From positions 558,001 to 622,000 of the forward strand of contig CAWBFD010000004.1 in NCBI GenBank assembly GCA_963788115.1: a stretch of 64,000 nucleotides of DNA. Direction: 5' to 3'. This document shows positions 1 to 8,561 of the stretch, piece by piece. Source of the stretch: CAWBFD01 sp963788115 (GTDB lineage: Bacteria > Actinomycetota > Thermoleophilia > Solirubrobacterales > 70-9). The translations under genes and the position numbers were made by a program. The number at the start of each line of letters is the position of its first letter. Position 1 is the first letter of the stretch. The notes under the pieces are model-generated. The model was not told the origin of the DNA. It was given only the letters and a program-made list of their open reading frames with translations, and searched no databases.

Positions 1-128
1 AGTACATGCCCCAGAAGGGCGGCCAGACCGGCTGGATCCTGGAGACCAACGAGCCCATGAACCGGGCGATGGAGGGAATGGGGGGGACGATCGCGCAGGT
101 CTACCGGCTGTACGAGCGCGCGCTCTAG
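1..128 (+). CDS. GNAT-like acetyltransferase, C-terminal end (partial)
   Basis: Only the last 42 codons lie in the window, read from base 3 to the TAG at 126-128. The tail carries ETNEPMNRAMEGMGG followed by a Tyr/Arg-rich end. This resembles the C-terminus of actinobacterial GNAT-fold N-acetyltransferase-like proteins, in which the acetyl-CoA-side strand is followed by an 'EPMNRAMEAMGG' stretch. Substrate cannot be inferred. The assignment rests on memory of this tail motif only. Confidence 0.5.
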   Translation, partial: YMPQKGGQTGWILETNEPMNRAMEGMGGTIAQVYRLYERAL

Positions 129-179
129 GTTCCGTTCGGGGGAGTTGCCGAAGGCCCGCAAAGAGCGGACTCGCGAACC

Positions 180-527
180 GTGGGGGCCGCAACCGCCGAT
201 AGACTGCCGGGCGTGCAGGAGTTCCTGGAGGCGCAGGCGGTCGAGGAGCCGCTGCCGCCCGAGGCCACGGAGGTCGAGGCCACGCGTCCTCTGCCCGAGC
301 GCCGGCGGTCGAGCGAGCTGGGGGCCTGGCGGGGGGAGGTTCGCAACGCGGCGATCGCCGCCGCCGGGGGCCTGGTGGCCGGCGCGGCGACGGTGGCTGC
401 AGCCAGGGCGGCGCGCGGTGGCGTCCGCGGCTCGGGGCGAGGACTGCTGTCGCGGCGCAAGCCCGACCGTCAGGTGATCGCCAGTCGCTCGTTCCTGATC
501 GACGTGCACGTCCTCGGCAACAGGTGA
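180..527 (+). CDS. small membrane protein, unknown function
   Basis: A 115-residue reading frame opening at a GTG. The N-terminal half is acidic and Pro/Glu-rich. It is followed by one hydrophobic Ala/Gly segment (about residues 58-77, IAAAGGLVAGAATVAAARA) and a basic stretch, and ends in VIASRSFLIDVHVLGNR. The layout suggests a single-span or membrane-associated protein with a basic cytoplasmic tail. It lies between an acetyltransferase-like gene and an AlkA-like glycosylase on the same strand. An overlapping antisense frame (125-460) is less protein-like. I do not recognise the family, and expression is not shown by the sequence. Confidence 0.5.
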   Translation: MGAATADRLPGVQEFLEAQAVEEPLPPEATEVEATRPLPERRRSSELGAWRGEVRNAAIAAAGGLVAGAATVAAARAARGGVRGSGRGLLSRRKPDRQVIASRSFLIDVHVLGNR

Positions 528-582
528 GGCGCCGGGAGGCCGCCGCCGGGCCCGTCCGGCCGGCGGGTCACCCTGACCCCCC

Positions 583-1503
583 GTGACCGCAACCAGACTC
601 GAGGTCGAGGTCCAACCGCCCTGGCCCTACCGGCTCCCGCGCCGCGGTGGGGCCGATGGCGTCATGCGGGCCCGCGACGGCGTGCTCGCCCGCCTGCTGC
701 ACGTCGACGCCGAGCCGGTCGTGGTCTGCGCCTGGCAGCGGCGGGGCGGTCAGGTGGCGCTGAGGGCGGTCCCGGCCGGAGACCCACCCGCACGTGGCCG
801 GGCCCTCGAGCTCGCGATCGAGCGAATGCGGTTCGCGCTCGCGGTCGACGACGACCTCTCGGAGTTCTTCGCCGAGTTCAAGCGCGATCGGCTGCTCGGA
901 CCCGCCTTGCGGCGGCGGCCATGGGGCCGCCCCCGCCGCCGTCCCTGGGCCTGGGAGGCGCTCGCCTGGGCGGTGACGAAGCAGCTGATCGACAGCGGCC
1001 GGGCCGCTGGGATCCAGCGGCGCATCGTTCGCCGCTGGGGCCGCCCCGTCGACTGGCGGGGTCCCGGCGGCCCGGAACTGCGAGACGTCCCGACCCCGGG
1101 TGCGATCGCCGACCGCGCGCCGGCCGAGCTGGCCGCGATGGACCTGGCGGCCGGCCGGGCGCTGGCGCTCGTGCGCTGCGCCCGGGAGATCGCGAGCGGT
1201 CGAGTCGATCCGGCGGATCCGGCCGGTGATCGGCGCCTGCTCGCGATCCGCGAGGTCGGCCCGTGGACGGTTCAGTGCCTCGGCCTCGCGGGGCGCGGCG
1301 AGCCCGACTCGCTACCGGCGGGGGATCTCGCCTACGTCAAGCTCGTGGGCCGCCTCGCCGGGCTCGGCCGGCGAGCGACGGTGCCCGAGGTCGAGGAGTT
1401 CTTCGCCCCCTACGCGCCCTACCGCGGACTGGCCGGTGACTTCGCGATCCACCATTACCACCGCGGCATCCCCGCGGGACCGCCGCTGCGTCTCGCGGCC
1501 TAA
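583..1503 (+). CDS. DNA-3-methyladenine glycosylase II-like (AlkA family, HhH-GPD)
   Basis: This 306-residue protein belongs to the helix-hairpin-helix GPD superfamily. These enzymes excise alkylated purines from DNA, leaving abasic sites for base-excision repair. The hairpin appears as LLAIREVGPWTVQCL (about residues 218-232), followed by the catalytic Asp248 in PAGDLAYVK. The N-terminal part fits the AlkA TBP-like subdomain, and the length is normal for AlkA. The start is a GTG at 583. Family membership is well supported; the exact lesion range is not. Confidence 0.88.
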   Translation: MTATRLEVEVQPPWPYRLPRRGGADGVMRARDGVLARLLHVDAEPVVVCAWQRRGGQVALRAVPAGDPPARGRALELAIERMRFALAVDDDLSEFFAEFKRDRLLGPALRRRPWGRPRRRPWAWEALAWAVTKQLIDSGRAAGIQRRIVRRWGRPVDWRGPGGPELRDVPTPGAIADRAPAELAAMDLAAGRALALVRCAREIASGRVDPADPAGDRRLLAIREVGPWTVQCLGLAGRGEPDSLPAGDLAYVKLVGRLAGLGRRATVPEVEEFFAPYAPYRGLAGDFAIHHYHRGIPAGPPLRLAA

Positions 1504-1513
1504 GTGCTCCCCC

Positions 1514-2662
1514 GTGGGTGAGCTTCCATCGATCAGCGTGATCACGCCGTGCATGAACGCGGCGGCGACGATCGGGGAGACGCTCGAAAGCGTCCGATCC
1601 CAGGGCTACCCGCGGCTGGAGCACGTCGTGGTGGACGGGGGCTCGACGGACACCACGCTCGACCTGCTCCGGGCGGCCGGCGGGGTCCGGTGGATCTCGG
1701 AGCCCGATCGCGGCCGCGCGGACGCCGCGAACAAGGGGGCGCGAATGGCGACCGGAGAGGTGATCGCGTGGCTGAACGCCGACGATCGCTATGAGCCCGG
1801 AGCGCTCCATGCCGTTGGCGAGGCGTTTGCGCGCAATCCCGGGCCTGCCTGGGCGAGCGGCTACTGCCGGATCATCAACGGCGAGGGTCGCGAGGTGCGG
1901 CGTGCGGTGACCGCCTACAAGTGCTTTCTGCTGCGGCACTGGTCGCTGCCGCTGTATCTGACGCAGAACTTCGTCAGCGATCCCGCCACGTTCCTCAGAC
2001 GCCGCGCGTTCTGTGACGTCGGCCCGCTCGACGAGCGCTACCGCGAGTCACACGACTACGACCTCTGGCTGCGCGTGGCCCGCCGCTACGGCGCTCCGGT
2101 GCTGATCGAGCGCAATCTCGCGTGCTTCCGCATGGCCGAGGGCAGCATGAGCATGAGCGGCTTCGAGCACCAGTTCAGGGAGCACCGTGAGGTGGCGCGC
2201 CGCCACGGATCGGGCCACCCGATCGCGATGGAGGCCAACCGGGCCATGAGCACGGCGATCCCGCTGGTCTATCAAGTGCTTCGGCTGGGCGCGCCGCCTC
2301 GCGCGCGGCCTGAGGATGTATACGGAATCGAACCATCTAATCGCCCAGCTTCTCCCGCCGCGCGGCGATCGCCCCGGCGTAGGCGTCGTCCATGCGGTCG
2401 ATCAGGGCAGGCCAGCTCCAGTTCGCCTCCGCCTTCGCGCGGCCGGCGGCGCCCATTCGCGCGCGTCCCTCCGGCGCCGCCTGAATCAGCTCGCCGAGCG
2501 CCGCGGTCAGCGCGTCGAGGTCGCCACGAGGGACGAGCAGGCCCGTCTCCCCGTGGTCGACAACCGCACGCACGCCCGCGAAATCGGTGGCGACGGTCGG
2601 GAGCCCGCAGGCCATCGCCTCGATCAGCACGATCCCGAACGACTCCGGAGGCTCCGTGGTGA
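1514..2662 (+). CDS. glycosyltransferase family 2
   Basis: GT-A fold glycosyltransferase transferring a nucleotide-sugar residue to a surface glycan or lipid. It opens with ISVITPCMNAAATIGETLES, then VVVDGGSTDTT, then the metal-binding region WLNADD (about residues 90-95). A C-terminal acidic cluster ESHDYDLWLRVARR is typical of WcaA-like GT2 enzymes. The GTG at 1514 is chosen because the beta-1 strand follows at once. The recognisable domain ends near 2300. After that the frame runs about 325 bases into the antisense of the convergent GT4 gene, giving an Arg/Pro-rich tail that looks non-native. Stops lie one frame over at 2311 and 2338, so a lost stop or late frameshift is likely. Confidence 0.82.
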   Translation: MGELPSISVITPCMNAAATIGETLESVRSQGYPRLEHVVVDGGSTDTTLDLLRAAGGVRWISEPDRGRADAANKGARMATGEVIAWLNADDRYEPGALHAVGEAFARNPGPAWASGYCRIINGEGREVRRAVTAYKCFLLRHWSLPLYLTQNFVSDPATFLRRRAFCDVGPLDERYRESHDYDLWLRVARRYGAPVLIERNLACFRMAEGSMSMSGFEHQFREHREVARRHGSGHPIAMEANRAMSTAIPLVYQVLRLGAPPRARPEDVYGIEPSNRPASPAARRSPRRRRRPCGRSGQASSSSPPPSRGRRRPFARVPPAPPESARRAPRSARRGRHEGRAGPSPRGRQPHARPRNRWRRSGARRPSPRSARSRTTPEAPW

Positions 2663-3401
2663 GCACGAAGAGGTCCGAGCCTCGCAGCACGGCGGGCAGC
2701 TCCTCGTGCGGAACCGAGCCGAGGAAATGGACGCGATCGCCGACACCCGCGGCAACCGCTCGCTGGCGGAACCCGTCCAGGCGCTCTCCGCCTCCCGCCA
2801 CCACCAGGTGCAGGCGCTCGTCGCCGAGCCGCGCCACGCCGTCGATGGCGAGGTCGACCCGCTTGTAGTGGTGGGCCCGGTCGAGCGCCGCGACGTATGT
2901 GGCGACGATCGCGTCGTCGGGGATCCCCAGGCGCGCGCGGACCGCCGCGCCACCGGGCCCCGGCGCGAAGGCGTCGGTGTCGACCCCGTTCGGCATCTCG
3001 ATCAGCTTGGCTGGATCACGAGCTTCGATTCCCCCCAGGTAGGAGACCGAGCGGGCGTGGTCGAGCGAGAGCACGCAGATGCGATCCGCGGCCCGAGCCA
3101 AAACCGGCGCCACGGTGCGCTCGTAGACCTCGAACAGGCCGCCCTTGGCCCCCTTTCCGACGAGCCGGTTCTTGTAGTGGACCAGCAGGGCCTGACGGCG
3201 GCGACCGCTCGTCAGGCGGCCGAGCAGGTTCAGCTCGGAGCCGAAGATGAACGGGTAGTGGAGGTGGACGAGGTCGAAGCCCTCAACCCGGGCCAGGCTC
3301 GGGATCAGCGGCGCGTTCCCGATCGCGAAGACCGGATCGATTCGATGCACGAGCGCCCGCCCTGGATCCGGCGCCGTGCCATCCGCGGGAGCCGTGAACA
3401 C
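2337..3401 (-). CDS. glycosyltransferase family 4 (GT-B)
   Basis: A GT-B glycosyltransferase. The C-terminal donor domain has VPHEELPAVLRGSDLFVLTT and PESFGIVLIEAMACGLPTVA, with the EX7E signature (the first Glu contacts the nucleotide sugar). An ICVLSLDHARSV element and an EMPNGVD linker precede it. The first usual start codon is the GTG at 3401. Convincing N-terminal sequence (LRIAHLTATFPPYWAGTGNA) continues in frame upstream to about 3509, directly after the TAG of the upstream epimerase, with no ATG/GTG/TTG there. The native protein is therefore probably about 37 residues longer, starting at an unusual codon or one lost by mutation. Last gene of the minus-strand polysaccharide block. Confidence 0.88.
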   Translation of the reverse strand: MFTAPADGTAPDPGRALVHRIDPVFAIGNAPLIPSLARVEGFDLVHLHYPFIFGSELNLLGRLTSGRRRQALLVHYKNRLVGKGAKGGLFEVYERTVAPVLARAADRICVLSLDHARSVSYLGGIEARDPAKLIEMPNGVDTDAFAPGPGGAAVRARLGIPDDAIVATYVAALDRAHHYKRVDLAIDGVARLGDERLHLVVAGGGERLDGFRQRAVAAGVGDRVHFLGSVPHEELPAVLRGSDLFVLTTEPPESFGIVLIEAMACGLPTVATDFAGVRAVVDHGETGLLVPRGDLDALTAALGELIQAAPEGRARMGAAGRAKAEANWSWPALIDRMDDAYAGAIAARREKLGD

Positions 3402-3512
3402 CTCGACGTGATGCCCTCGCTCCGCCTGCCCCTTGGCGAACCGGAACGCCGCATTGCCGGTCCCGGCCCAATACGGAGGGAACGTGGCCGTCAGGTGGGC
3501 GATCCGGAGCGA

Positions 3513-4490
3513 CTAGACCACCTTTTCGGCCGGACGCGGGTGCGGGCCCGCCTGGCGGAAGCTCTCGACGGTCCGCCGCAGGCCTTCCTCGAGCGGGACC
3601 TCCGCCTCGAACCCGATCAGCTCTCGGGCCCGGCTCACGTCGAGGTAACGGGTCGGCTGGCCATCGGGCCGTGCCGTGTCCCACACGACCTCCCCCTCGA
3701 ACCCCGCGAGCCGTCGGATGATCTCGGCCAGGTCACGGATCCTGGTCTCGCGTCCGGTCCCCACGTTGACCGGCTTCGAGACGTCCAGGCGCTCCGCCGC
3801 AAGGAGCAGGGCGCGAGCGGCGTCGTCCACATAAAGGAACTCGCGCGAGGGGTTGCCGGTGCCCCACAGCACCACCTCCCGCTCGTCGCGCTCGACCGCT
3901 TCGACGAACTTGCGGATCATCGCGGCGATCACGTGCGAGTCCTCCAGGTCGAAGTTGTCATTCGGCCCGTAGAGGTTCGCCACGATCGGCACGCAGGAGT
4001 CGAAGCCGTACTGGCGCCGGTACGCGTCGGACAGGACCAGCATCATCTTCTTGGCCAGCCCGTAGGGCGCGTTGGACTCCTCCGGGTAGCCGTTCCAGAG
4101 CTCGTCCTCGCTGAACGGCGCCGGGGTCAGCTTCGGGTATGCGCACACGGTGCACGCGGACACCAGCTTGACCACGCCGGCGAGCCGGCACTGCTCGAAG
4201 ATGTTGCCCGTCATCATCAGGTTGTCGTAGGCAAGGGGCGCCGGGTTGCGGCGGTTGAAGCCGATGCCCCCGACCCTGGCGGCGAGATGGATCACGATCT
4301 CGGCGTCCTCGACCGCGTCCCTGGTGGCCGAGGGATCGCGGAGATCGTGCTCTCGGGATCGCACGATCCGCACCTCGGCTCCGAGCTGCTCGAGCCGTGG
4401 GACCACGGCGCGGCCGAGGAAGCCGGCGCCGCCCGTGACGGCGACGCGCTTTCCCCTCCAGAAGGGTTGGCTGGGGTTGCCCGAGCGCAC
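3513..4490 (-). CDS. NAD-dependent epimerase, GDP-L-fucose synthase-like
   Basis: Extended SDR enzyme of 325 residues. It has the Rossmann motif TGGAGFLG near the N-terminus, then VIHLAARVGGIGF, and the catalytic Tyr/Lys pair in YGLAKK. The stretches NLYGPNDNF and WGTGNPSREFLYVDD are characteristic of GDP-4-keto-6-deoxymannose epimerase/reductases and related sugar epimerases. It would supply an activated deoxy- or epimerised sugar to the neighbouring glycosyltransferases. The start is taken at the GTG at 4490, about 10 codons before the Rossmann strand. The frame stays open much further upstream, but only as antisense of capA. The fucose-type specificity is a family-level guess. Confidence 0.87.
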   Translation of the reverse strand: MRSGNPSQPFWRGKRVAVTGGAGFLGRAVVPRLEQLGAEVRIVRSREHDLRDPSATRDAVEDAEIVIHLAARVGGIGFNRRNPAPLAYDNLMMTGNIFEQCRLAGVVKLVSACTVCAYPKLTPAPFSEDELWNGYPEESNAPYGLAKKMMLVLSDAYRRQYGFDSCVPIVANLYGPNDNFDLEDSHVIAAMIRKFVEAVERDEREVVLWGTGNPSREFLYVDDAARALLLAAERLDVSKPVNVGTGRETRIRDLAEIIRRLAGFEGEVVWDTARPDGQPTRYLDVSRARELIGFEAEVPLEEGLRRTVESFRQAGPHPRPAEKVV

Positions 4491-4543
4491 TCGCCGCCAT
4501 GCTACCCAGGGGCGTGGGGCTCGTCGGTCCTCGCCGCGCGGGG

Positions 4544-5749
4544 TTACGGCACCCGCTCGGGCTCCGGCTGGATCCCGTTGCCGTGCCCGGCGACGGAGAC
4601 GGTGCGCTCGTAGGACGCTGCCAGCGTCGCCGCATCCGCCAGTCCCTGCTCCATCCCCGCTCCTACCGGCACGACCACGTAGTCGGGCTGGCTTACCCAC
4701 ACCGGGACGTAGCGGACCCCCTCGACCGTGGCGATCTCGCCGTCGACGAGGAGGTCGAGCACCGCGATCAGGCCGTCCTGGCTCGCCTCCGCCAGCCCCA
4801 CCGCGGCCCCCTGGTTCGAGATCAGGTTGCCCTCGCTGAACACCACGTACTTGCCGTTCACGCGTCCGATCGTCTGGACCACGTGCGGGCCCTGGCCGAT
4901 GATCGCGGTGATCTCCGGCGCCCGTGCGAGCTCGGCCGCGAACCGCCGTTGCTCCGCGCTCGGATCGGGCACGTACTCGGGCACGATCTCCGAGCCCCAG
5001 TGCATGTTGACCACGACCGCGTCCGCCCCCTGGCTCATCGCTCGGCGGGCATCGAGAATCACCTGCTGCGGGTCGCTCACCACATTGACCGTCCACGGGG
5101 CCGGCGGCACGAGGCCGTTGAGGTCGGTGGTGTACGCCAGCAGCGCCACCCGCGCCCCGCCGGCGTCCAGGATCAGCGGCATGCGGCTGTCGGCTGCGGA
5201 GGCGTAGGACCCCGTGTGCGCGACCCCGGCCCGATCGAGCGCGCTCAGGGTTGCGGCGACTCCCTCCTCACCCTGGTCGATGGTGTGGTTGGACGCGGTG
5301 CTGCATGCATCCCACCCGGTGGCGGCGATCGCGTCCGCCATTTCCGGCGGGGTGTTGAACAACGGGTAGCCGGCGGGTGGAATCGAATCGGACATCGGGG
5401 TCTCGACGTGACAGAGCGCCAGGTCCGCCTGACGAATCCACGGTTCGATCTCGTCGAACATCGGCTCGAAGTCGTAGCTCGACCCGCCCCCGAGAGCGAG
5501 CGCGCGCTCGAACACCGGCGAGTGGATCAGGAGATCGCCGGTTGCCGCGATCGTCAGGTGGACCGGCTCCGTCTCGGCGCCGCCACCACCCTCGCCATCG
5601 CCCCCGGAGAACGCCCACGCGAGGACGGCCACGACCGCGACGAGGCCGAGGATCGCGACCAGCCGCCTCCGCCGGTAGGTCGCGGGGCTCACGCGACGGG
5701 CCGTCGCCCGGCGCGGCCGCCGCACGACCTCCTCAGCCCGCCTTGCCAC
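4544..5749 (-). CDS. CapA family protein (poly-gamma-glutamate capsule type)
   Basis: 401 residues: basic cytoplasmic N-terminus, one membrane segment (LVAILGLVAVVAVLAWAF, about residues 30-47), then an exported PGA_cap domain with a calcineurin-like fold. Visible signatures are ATGDLLIHSPVF, LALCHVETPM, STASNHTIDQG, NMHWGSE, IIGQGPHVVQ and VFSEGNLISNQ, which provide metal-ligand Asp/His/Asn residues. Members are linked to capsule or surface-polymer assembly. It starts at a GTG 17 bases inside the upstream acyltransferase gene, so the two are coupled. A frameshifted paralog lies at 44.0-45.3 kb. Confidence 0.9.
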   Translation of the reverse strand: MARRAEEVVRRPRRATARRVSPATYRRRRLVAILGLVAVVAVLAWAFSGGDGEGGGGAETEPVHLTIAATGDLLIHSPVFERALALGGGSSYDFEPMFDEIEPWIRQADLALCHVETPMSDSIPPAGYPLFNTPPEMADAIAATGWDACSTASNHTIDQGEEGVAATLSALDRAGVAHTGSYASAADSRMPLILDAGGARVALLAYTTDLNGLVPPAPWTVNVVSDPQQVILDARRAMSQGADAVVVNMHWGSEIVPEYVPDPSAEQRRFAAELARAPEITAIIGQGPHVVQTIGRVNGKYVVFSEGNLISNQGAAVGLAEASQDGLIAVLDLLVDGEIATVEGVRYVPVWVSQPDYVVVPVGAGMEQGLADAATLAASYERTVSVAGHGNGIQPEPERVP

Positions 5750-7469
5750 TCGCCACCGCGCCCGCGATCAGGTCGCTGTACGCATTCTGCCCCTCGGGGG
5801 TCAGATGCACCCCGTCGTAGGTCAGGTCGCCATCGCCTGCGGCGATTCCGTACCAATCGAGGAGCGTCGCCTCCGGCCACTCGCCGACCGCCTCGGCGAG
5901 CTGGTCGTTGACCTCGCCCTCCCACGAGCGCGGGACGTCGACGTTGACGAGGTAGACGCTCGGGACGCCGTCCAGAGCTTCCCGGAGCTTGTCCATGTCC
6001 TCGGAGAAGACCGGTCCGTTGTTGCCGATCTGCACGATGACGGCCTCGGGAAGCTTCCCGACCTCGCGGTAGGCGTCGACGACCGCTGGATAGTCCGCCG
6101 GCTGGCGGCCCTCGCTGGCGTCGACGACCGCGCCGGAACCGAGCCGGCGCTCGAGCGTGCCGGCCGCCCCGACCATGACCGAATCGCCGATCGCCAGCAC
6201 CGGCGGGGCGCGTCTGGCGGGCCCGTCCTCGGCGGCGGCGGCGTCCTCGGCCGCCTGTGCGACCTCCGCTCCCCTGCCGGCGCCGCCCCCCGAGACGACA
6301 CCGCTCCAGCCGATGAAGATCACGGTCGCGACCACGGCCGCCGCCAACGCGGGGCGGCCGATCGGCAGCCAGGGCGGGGCGGAGGGCGCGTCGCGTCGCT
6401 GGCGGAACGGCTGCTCGACATACCGGTAGGAGAGGTCGGCGAGCGCGAGCGTCGCCGCCAGCTGGAGCACGACCAGCGCGGGGCCCCACAGGTCGACGTC
6501 GATGTCGGGGCGCGTCAGCGCCAGCACCGGCCAGTACCAGAGGTAGAAGCTGTAGCTGCGAAGCCCCAGCCACAGCATGGGAGCGGTCCCCAGGAGCGCT
6601 CCGAGGCGCGCGGCGGGGTGAGCCAGGACGGCCAGTAGGAGGCCGGTCGCGAGCGACAGCACCAGGAAGCCGCCACGGTAGAGGCCGGGGTCGAAGTCGT
6701 GGATGCCGAGGAAATCCCAGACGATCACCGCCAGCGCCAGCACTCCGACCGCATCGAGGATCCAACCCGCCCCCGGACCCGACGGCTTCCGCAGGTCATT
6801 GGGGTGCCAGACGAGGGCCAGCGCAACCCCGATCAGGAGGCCGACGGCGCGGGTGTCGGTGCCGTAGAAGACGCGCATGGGATCGTGCCCGGGGTCGAAC
6901 AGGACGACCATCAGAAGGGTCGATGCGAGCGCGCCGGCGAGCACGCCGAGCAGCAGGCGCCGCCGCCCGAACAGGGTCAGCCCGGCGGCGAACAGGAGCG
7001 GCCACAGGAGGTAGAACTGCTCCTCGACCGACAGCGACCACAGGTGGAGGAACAGCGAGGGCCGGTCGAACTGCTCGAAGTAGGTCTGATCGCTGAGGAT
7101 CAGGTGCCAGTTGTTGACGTAGCCGAGCGAGGCGAGCGCATCGCCCCGCAGTTCGCCCACATCCTCAGGGATCAGCAGCGCGGCGACCAGCAGGGTGACC
7201 GCGATCATCACCCCGACCGCGGGCAGGAGCCGCCGGGCGCGTCGGAGCCAGAACCGGCCGACGTTGAGGTGACCGGTGCTGCGGACCTCGCTCAGGAGCA
7301 GGGCCGTGATCAGGTAGCCGCTGATGACGAGGAAGACGTCGACCCCGAGGAATCCGCCCGGCATCCATCCGGTGCCGGTGTGGTAGAAGAACACCGCGAG
7401 CACCGCGACGGCCCGCAGGGCGTCGATCCCGGGCATGTACGGGAGCCGGTTGTCGCTCGGGCGTGACAC
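5733..7469 (-). CDS. acyltransferase 3 / SGNH hydrolase fusion (OafA-like)
   Basis: 578 residues. The first about 350 form a multi-span acyltransferase-3 domain: it opens with MPGIDALRAVAVLAVFFYH and contains GFLGVDVFLVISGYLIT and SLSVEEQFYLLWPLL. The catalytic His is in FYHTG. A C-terminal SGNH-like domain follows, with VLAIGDSVMVGA (nucleophile Ser), QIGNNGPV and DGVHLTPEGQ (Asp-His pair). Such proteins O-acetylate surface polysaccharide, the SGNH half passing the acyl group to the glycan outside the membrane. First gene of the minus-strand block with capA, epimerase and GT4. Confidence 0.92.
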   Translation of the reverse strand: MSRPSDNRLPYMPGIDALRAVAVLAVFFYHTGTGWMPGGFLGVDVFLVISGYLITALLLSEVRSTGHLNVGRFWLRRARRLLPAVGVMIAVTLLVAALLIPEDVGELRGDALASLGYVNNWHLILSDQTYFEQFDRPSLFLHLWSLSVEEQFYLLWPLLFAAGLTLFGRRRLLLGVLAGALASTLLMVVLFDPGHDPMRVFYGTDTRAVGLLIGVALALVWHPNDLRKPSGPGAGWILDAVGVLALAVIVWDFLGIHDFDPGLYRGGFLVLSLATGLLLAVLAHPAARLGALLGTAPMLWLGLRSYSFYLWYWPVLALTRPDIDVDLWGPALVVLQLAATLALADLSYRYVEQPFRQRRDAPSAPPWLPIGRPALAAAVVATVIFIGWSGVVSGGGAGRGAEVAQAAEDAAAAEDGPARRAPPVLAIGDSVMVGAAGTLERRLGSGAVVDASEGRQPADYPAVVDAYREVGKLPEAVIVQIGNNGPVFSEDMDKLREALDGVPSVYLVNVDVPRSWEGEVNDQLAEAVGEWPEATLLDWYGIAAGDGDLTYDGVHLTPEGQNAYSDLIAGAVASGKAG

Positions 7470-7538
7470 CTCTACATCCGTTGTCGCAAGGGTTCGCCTT
7501 CCCGCGCCCCTAGCCTGCCGAGCGGGTCCGACGGAACT

Positions 7539-8561
7539 TCAGTCCGGGGTGGCCTCCGGCAGGAGCCCGTTGTCGACGACCTCGTCGATATCGGGCTTAG
7601 TGTCCAGGAGCCCCCGGTCGGACATGAACCCGGCGAAGCGCTTCCACGCGCGCGGGTCCAGGTAGCCGTAGGGGTCGCTCTCGCCCTCGGGCAGGAGCAG
7701 CGGCAGGGTGCGCCTGACCTCGGCCGCAGTCAGCCTCGGCTCGAGGCCGTCGCCGGCCTCGAGCACCGCCTCGGTGGCGCCGGCGGGGTCGGCCGCCGCA
7801 TCGCGTGTGCCGCGCTCGAGCGCGGCGATGAACAGCCGGATCGCCTCCGGATCGTCGGCCACCCGATCGGAGTTGGCCACCAGGACGAGCTCGTCGTACG
7901 TGGGGATCCCGAGGCGATCCACCGGGACCACCCGAGGGTTCTCGCCGCGCAGCTTCAGGTCGACCCCCTCGACGTTGAGGAAGCCCCCGAGCATCGCGTC
8001 GGCCCGTCCCGAGAGCACCGCCGGGAGCAGGTTGAGCCCGACGTCCACCTGGCGGATGTCGTCCGGGGTGAGCCCGGCGTCCTCGAGGATGGCCTCCAGG
8101 AAGGCGGTTTGGTAGGCGATCCCGGCGGTGGCGATCGTCTTCCCGGCGAGATCCCGCGTGGACGCGATCCCGGCCTCGGGCAGCGAGATCAGCGAGGTCA
8201 GCGGTCGCCGCACGAGCGCTCCCACCGCGACGACCGGCAGTCCCTGGTCATGGGCCAGCAGGACCTCGGGCTCGTAGGAGATCGCGAGGTCGACGCGGCC
8301 GGCCGCCACCTCCCTGATCGGCGCCGAGGGGTCCGAGGGCACCTGCGGCTCGACGGCGAGGCCGGCCTCTTCGAAGTAGCCCCGCTCGAGCGCCTGATAG
8401 ACGCCGGCGTGATCCGGGTTGACGTAGAAGTCGAGCGCGAGCGTGAGCGACTCCGTCCCGGAGCCGTTGTCCTCGGACTTCTCCCCGCAGGCCACGGCGA
8501 CCGCCGCGAGCGCGACCACCGCCGCGAGCGCGACGCCCCCGATGGTCTTCCGTCCCCTCAC
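7539..8561 (-). CDS. NMT1/THI5-like substrate-binding lipoprotein of a thiamine-precursor ABC transporter
   Basis: 340 residues. An N-terminal signal (IGGVALAAVVALAAVAVACG) ends in a lipobox-like Cys, followed by a periplasmic-binding fold beginning LTLALDFYVNPDHAGVYQAL. This is the THI5/NMT1 signature of ThiY-type proteins, which bind hydroxymethylpyrimidine or formylaminopyrimidine. The start is the GTG at 8561, overlapping the permease stop by 4 bases (GTGA). Last gene of the riboswitch-controlled ATPase-permease-binding-protein operon. The exact pyrimidine ligand cannot be read from the sequence. Confidence 0.9.
   Translation of the reverse strand: MRGRKTIGGVALAAVVALAAVAVACGEKSEDNGSGTESLTLALDFYVNPDHAGVYQALERGYFEEAGLAVEPQVPSDPSAPIREVAAGRVDLAISYEPEVLLAHDQGLPVVAVGALVRRPLTSLISLPEAGIASTRDLAGKTIATAGIAYQTAFLEAILEDAGLTPDDIRQVDVGLNLLPAVLSGRADAMLGGFLNVEGVDLKLRGENPRVVPVDRLGIPTYDELVLVANSDRVADDPEAIRLFIAALERGTRDAAADPAGATEAVLEAGDGLEPRLTAAEVRRTLPLLLPEGESDPYGYLDPRAWKRFAGFMSDRGLLDTKPDIDEVVDNGLLPEATPD

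Noticed and set aside
2316..4613. A 765-codon plus-strand open frame
   Set aside because: Antisense to the GT4 and epimerase genes, whose motifs are unmistakable; composition is low-complexity.
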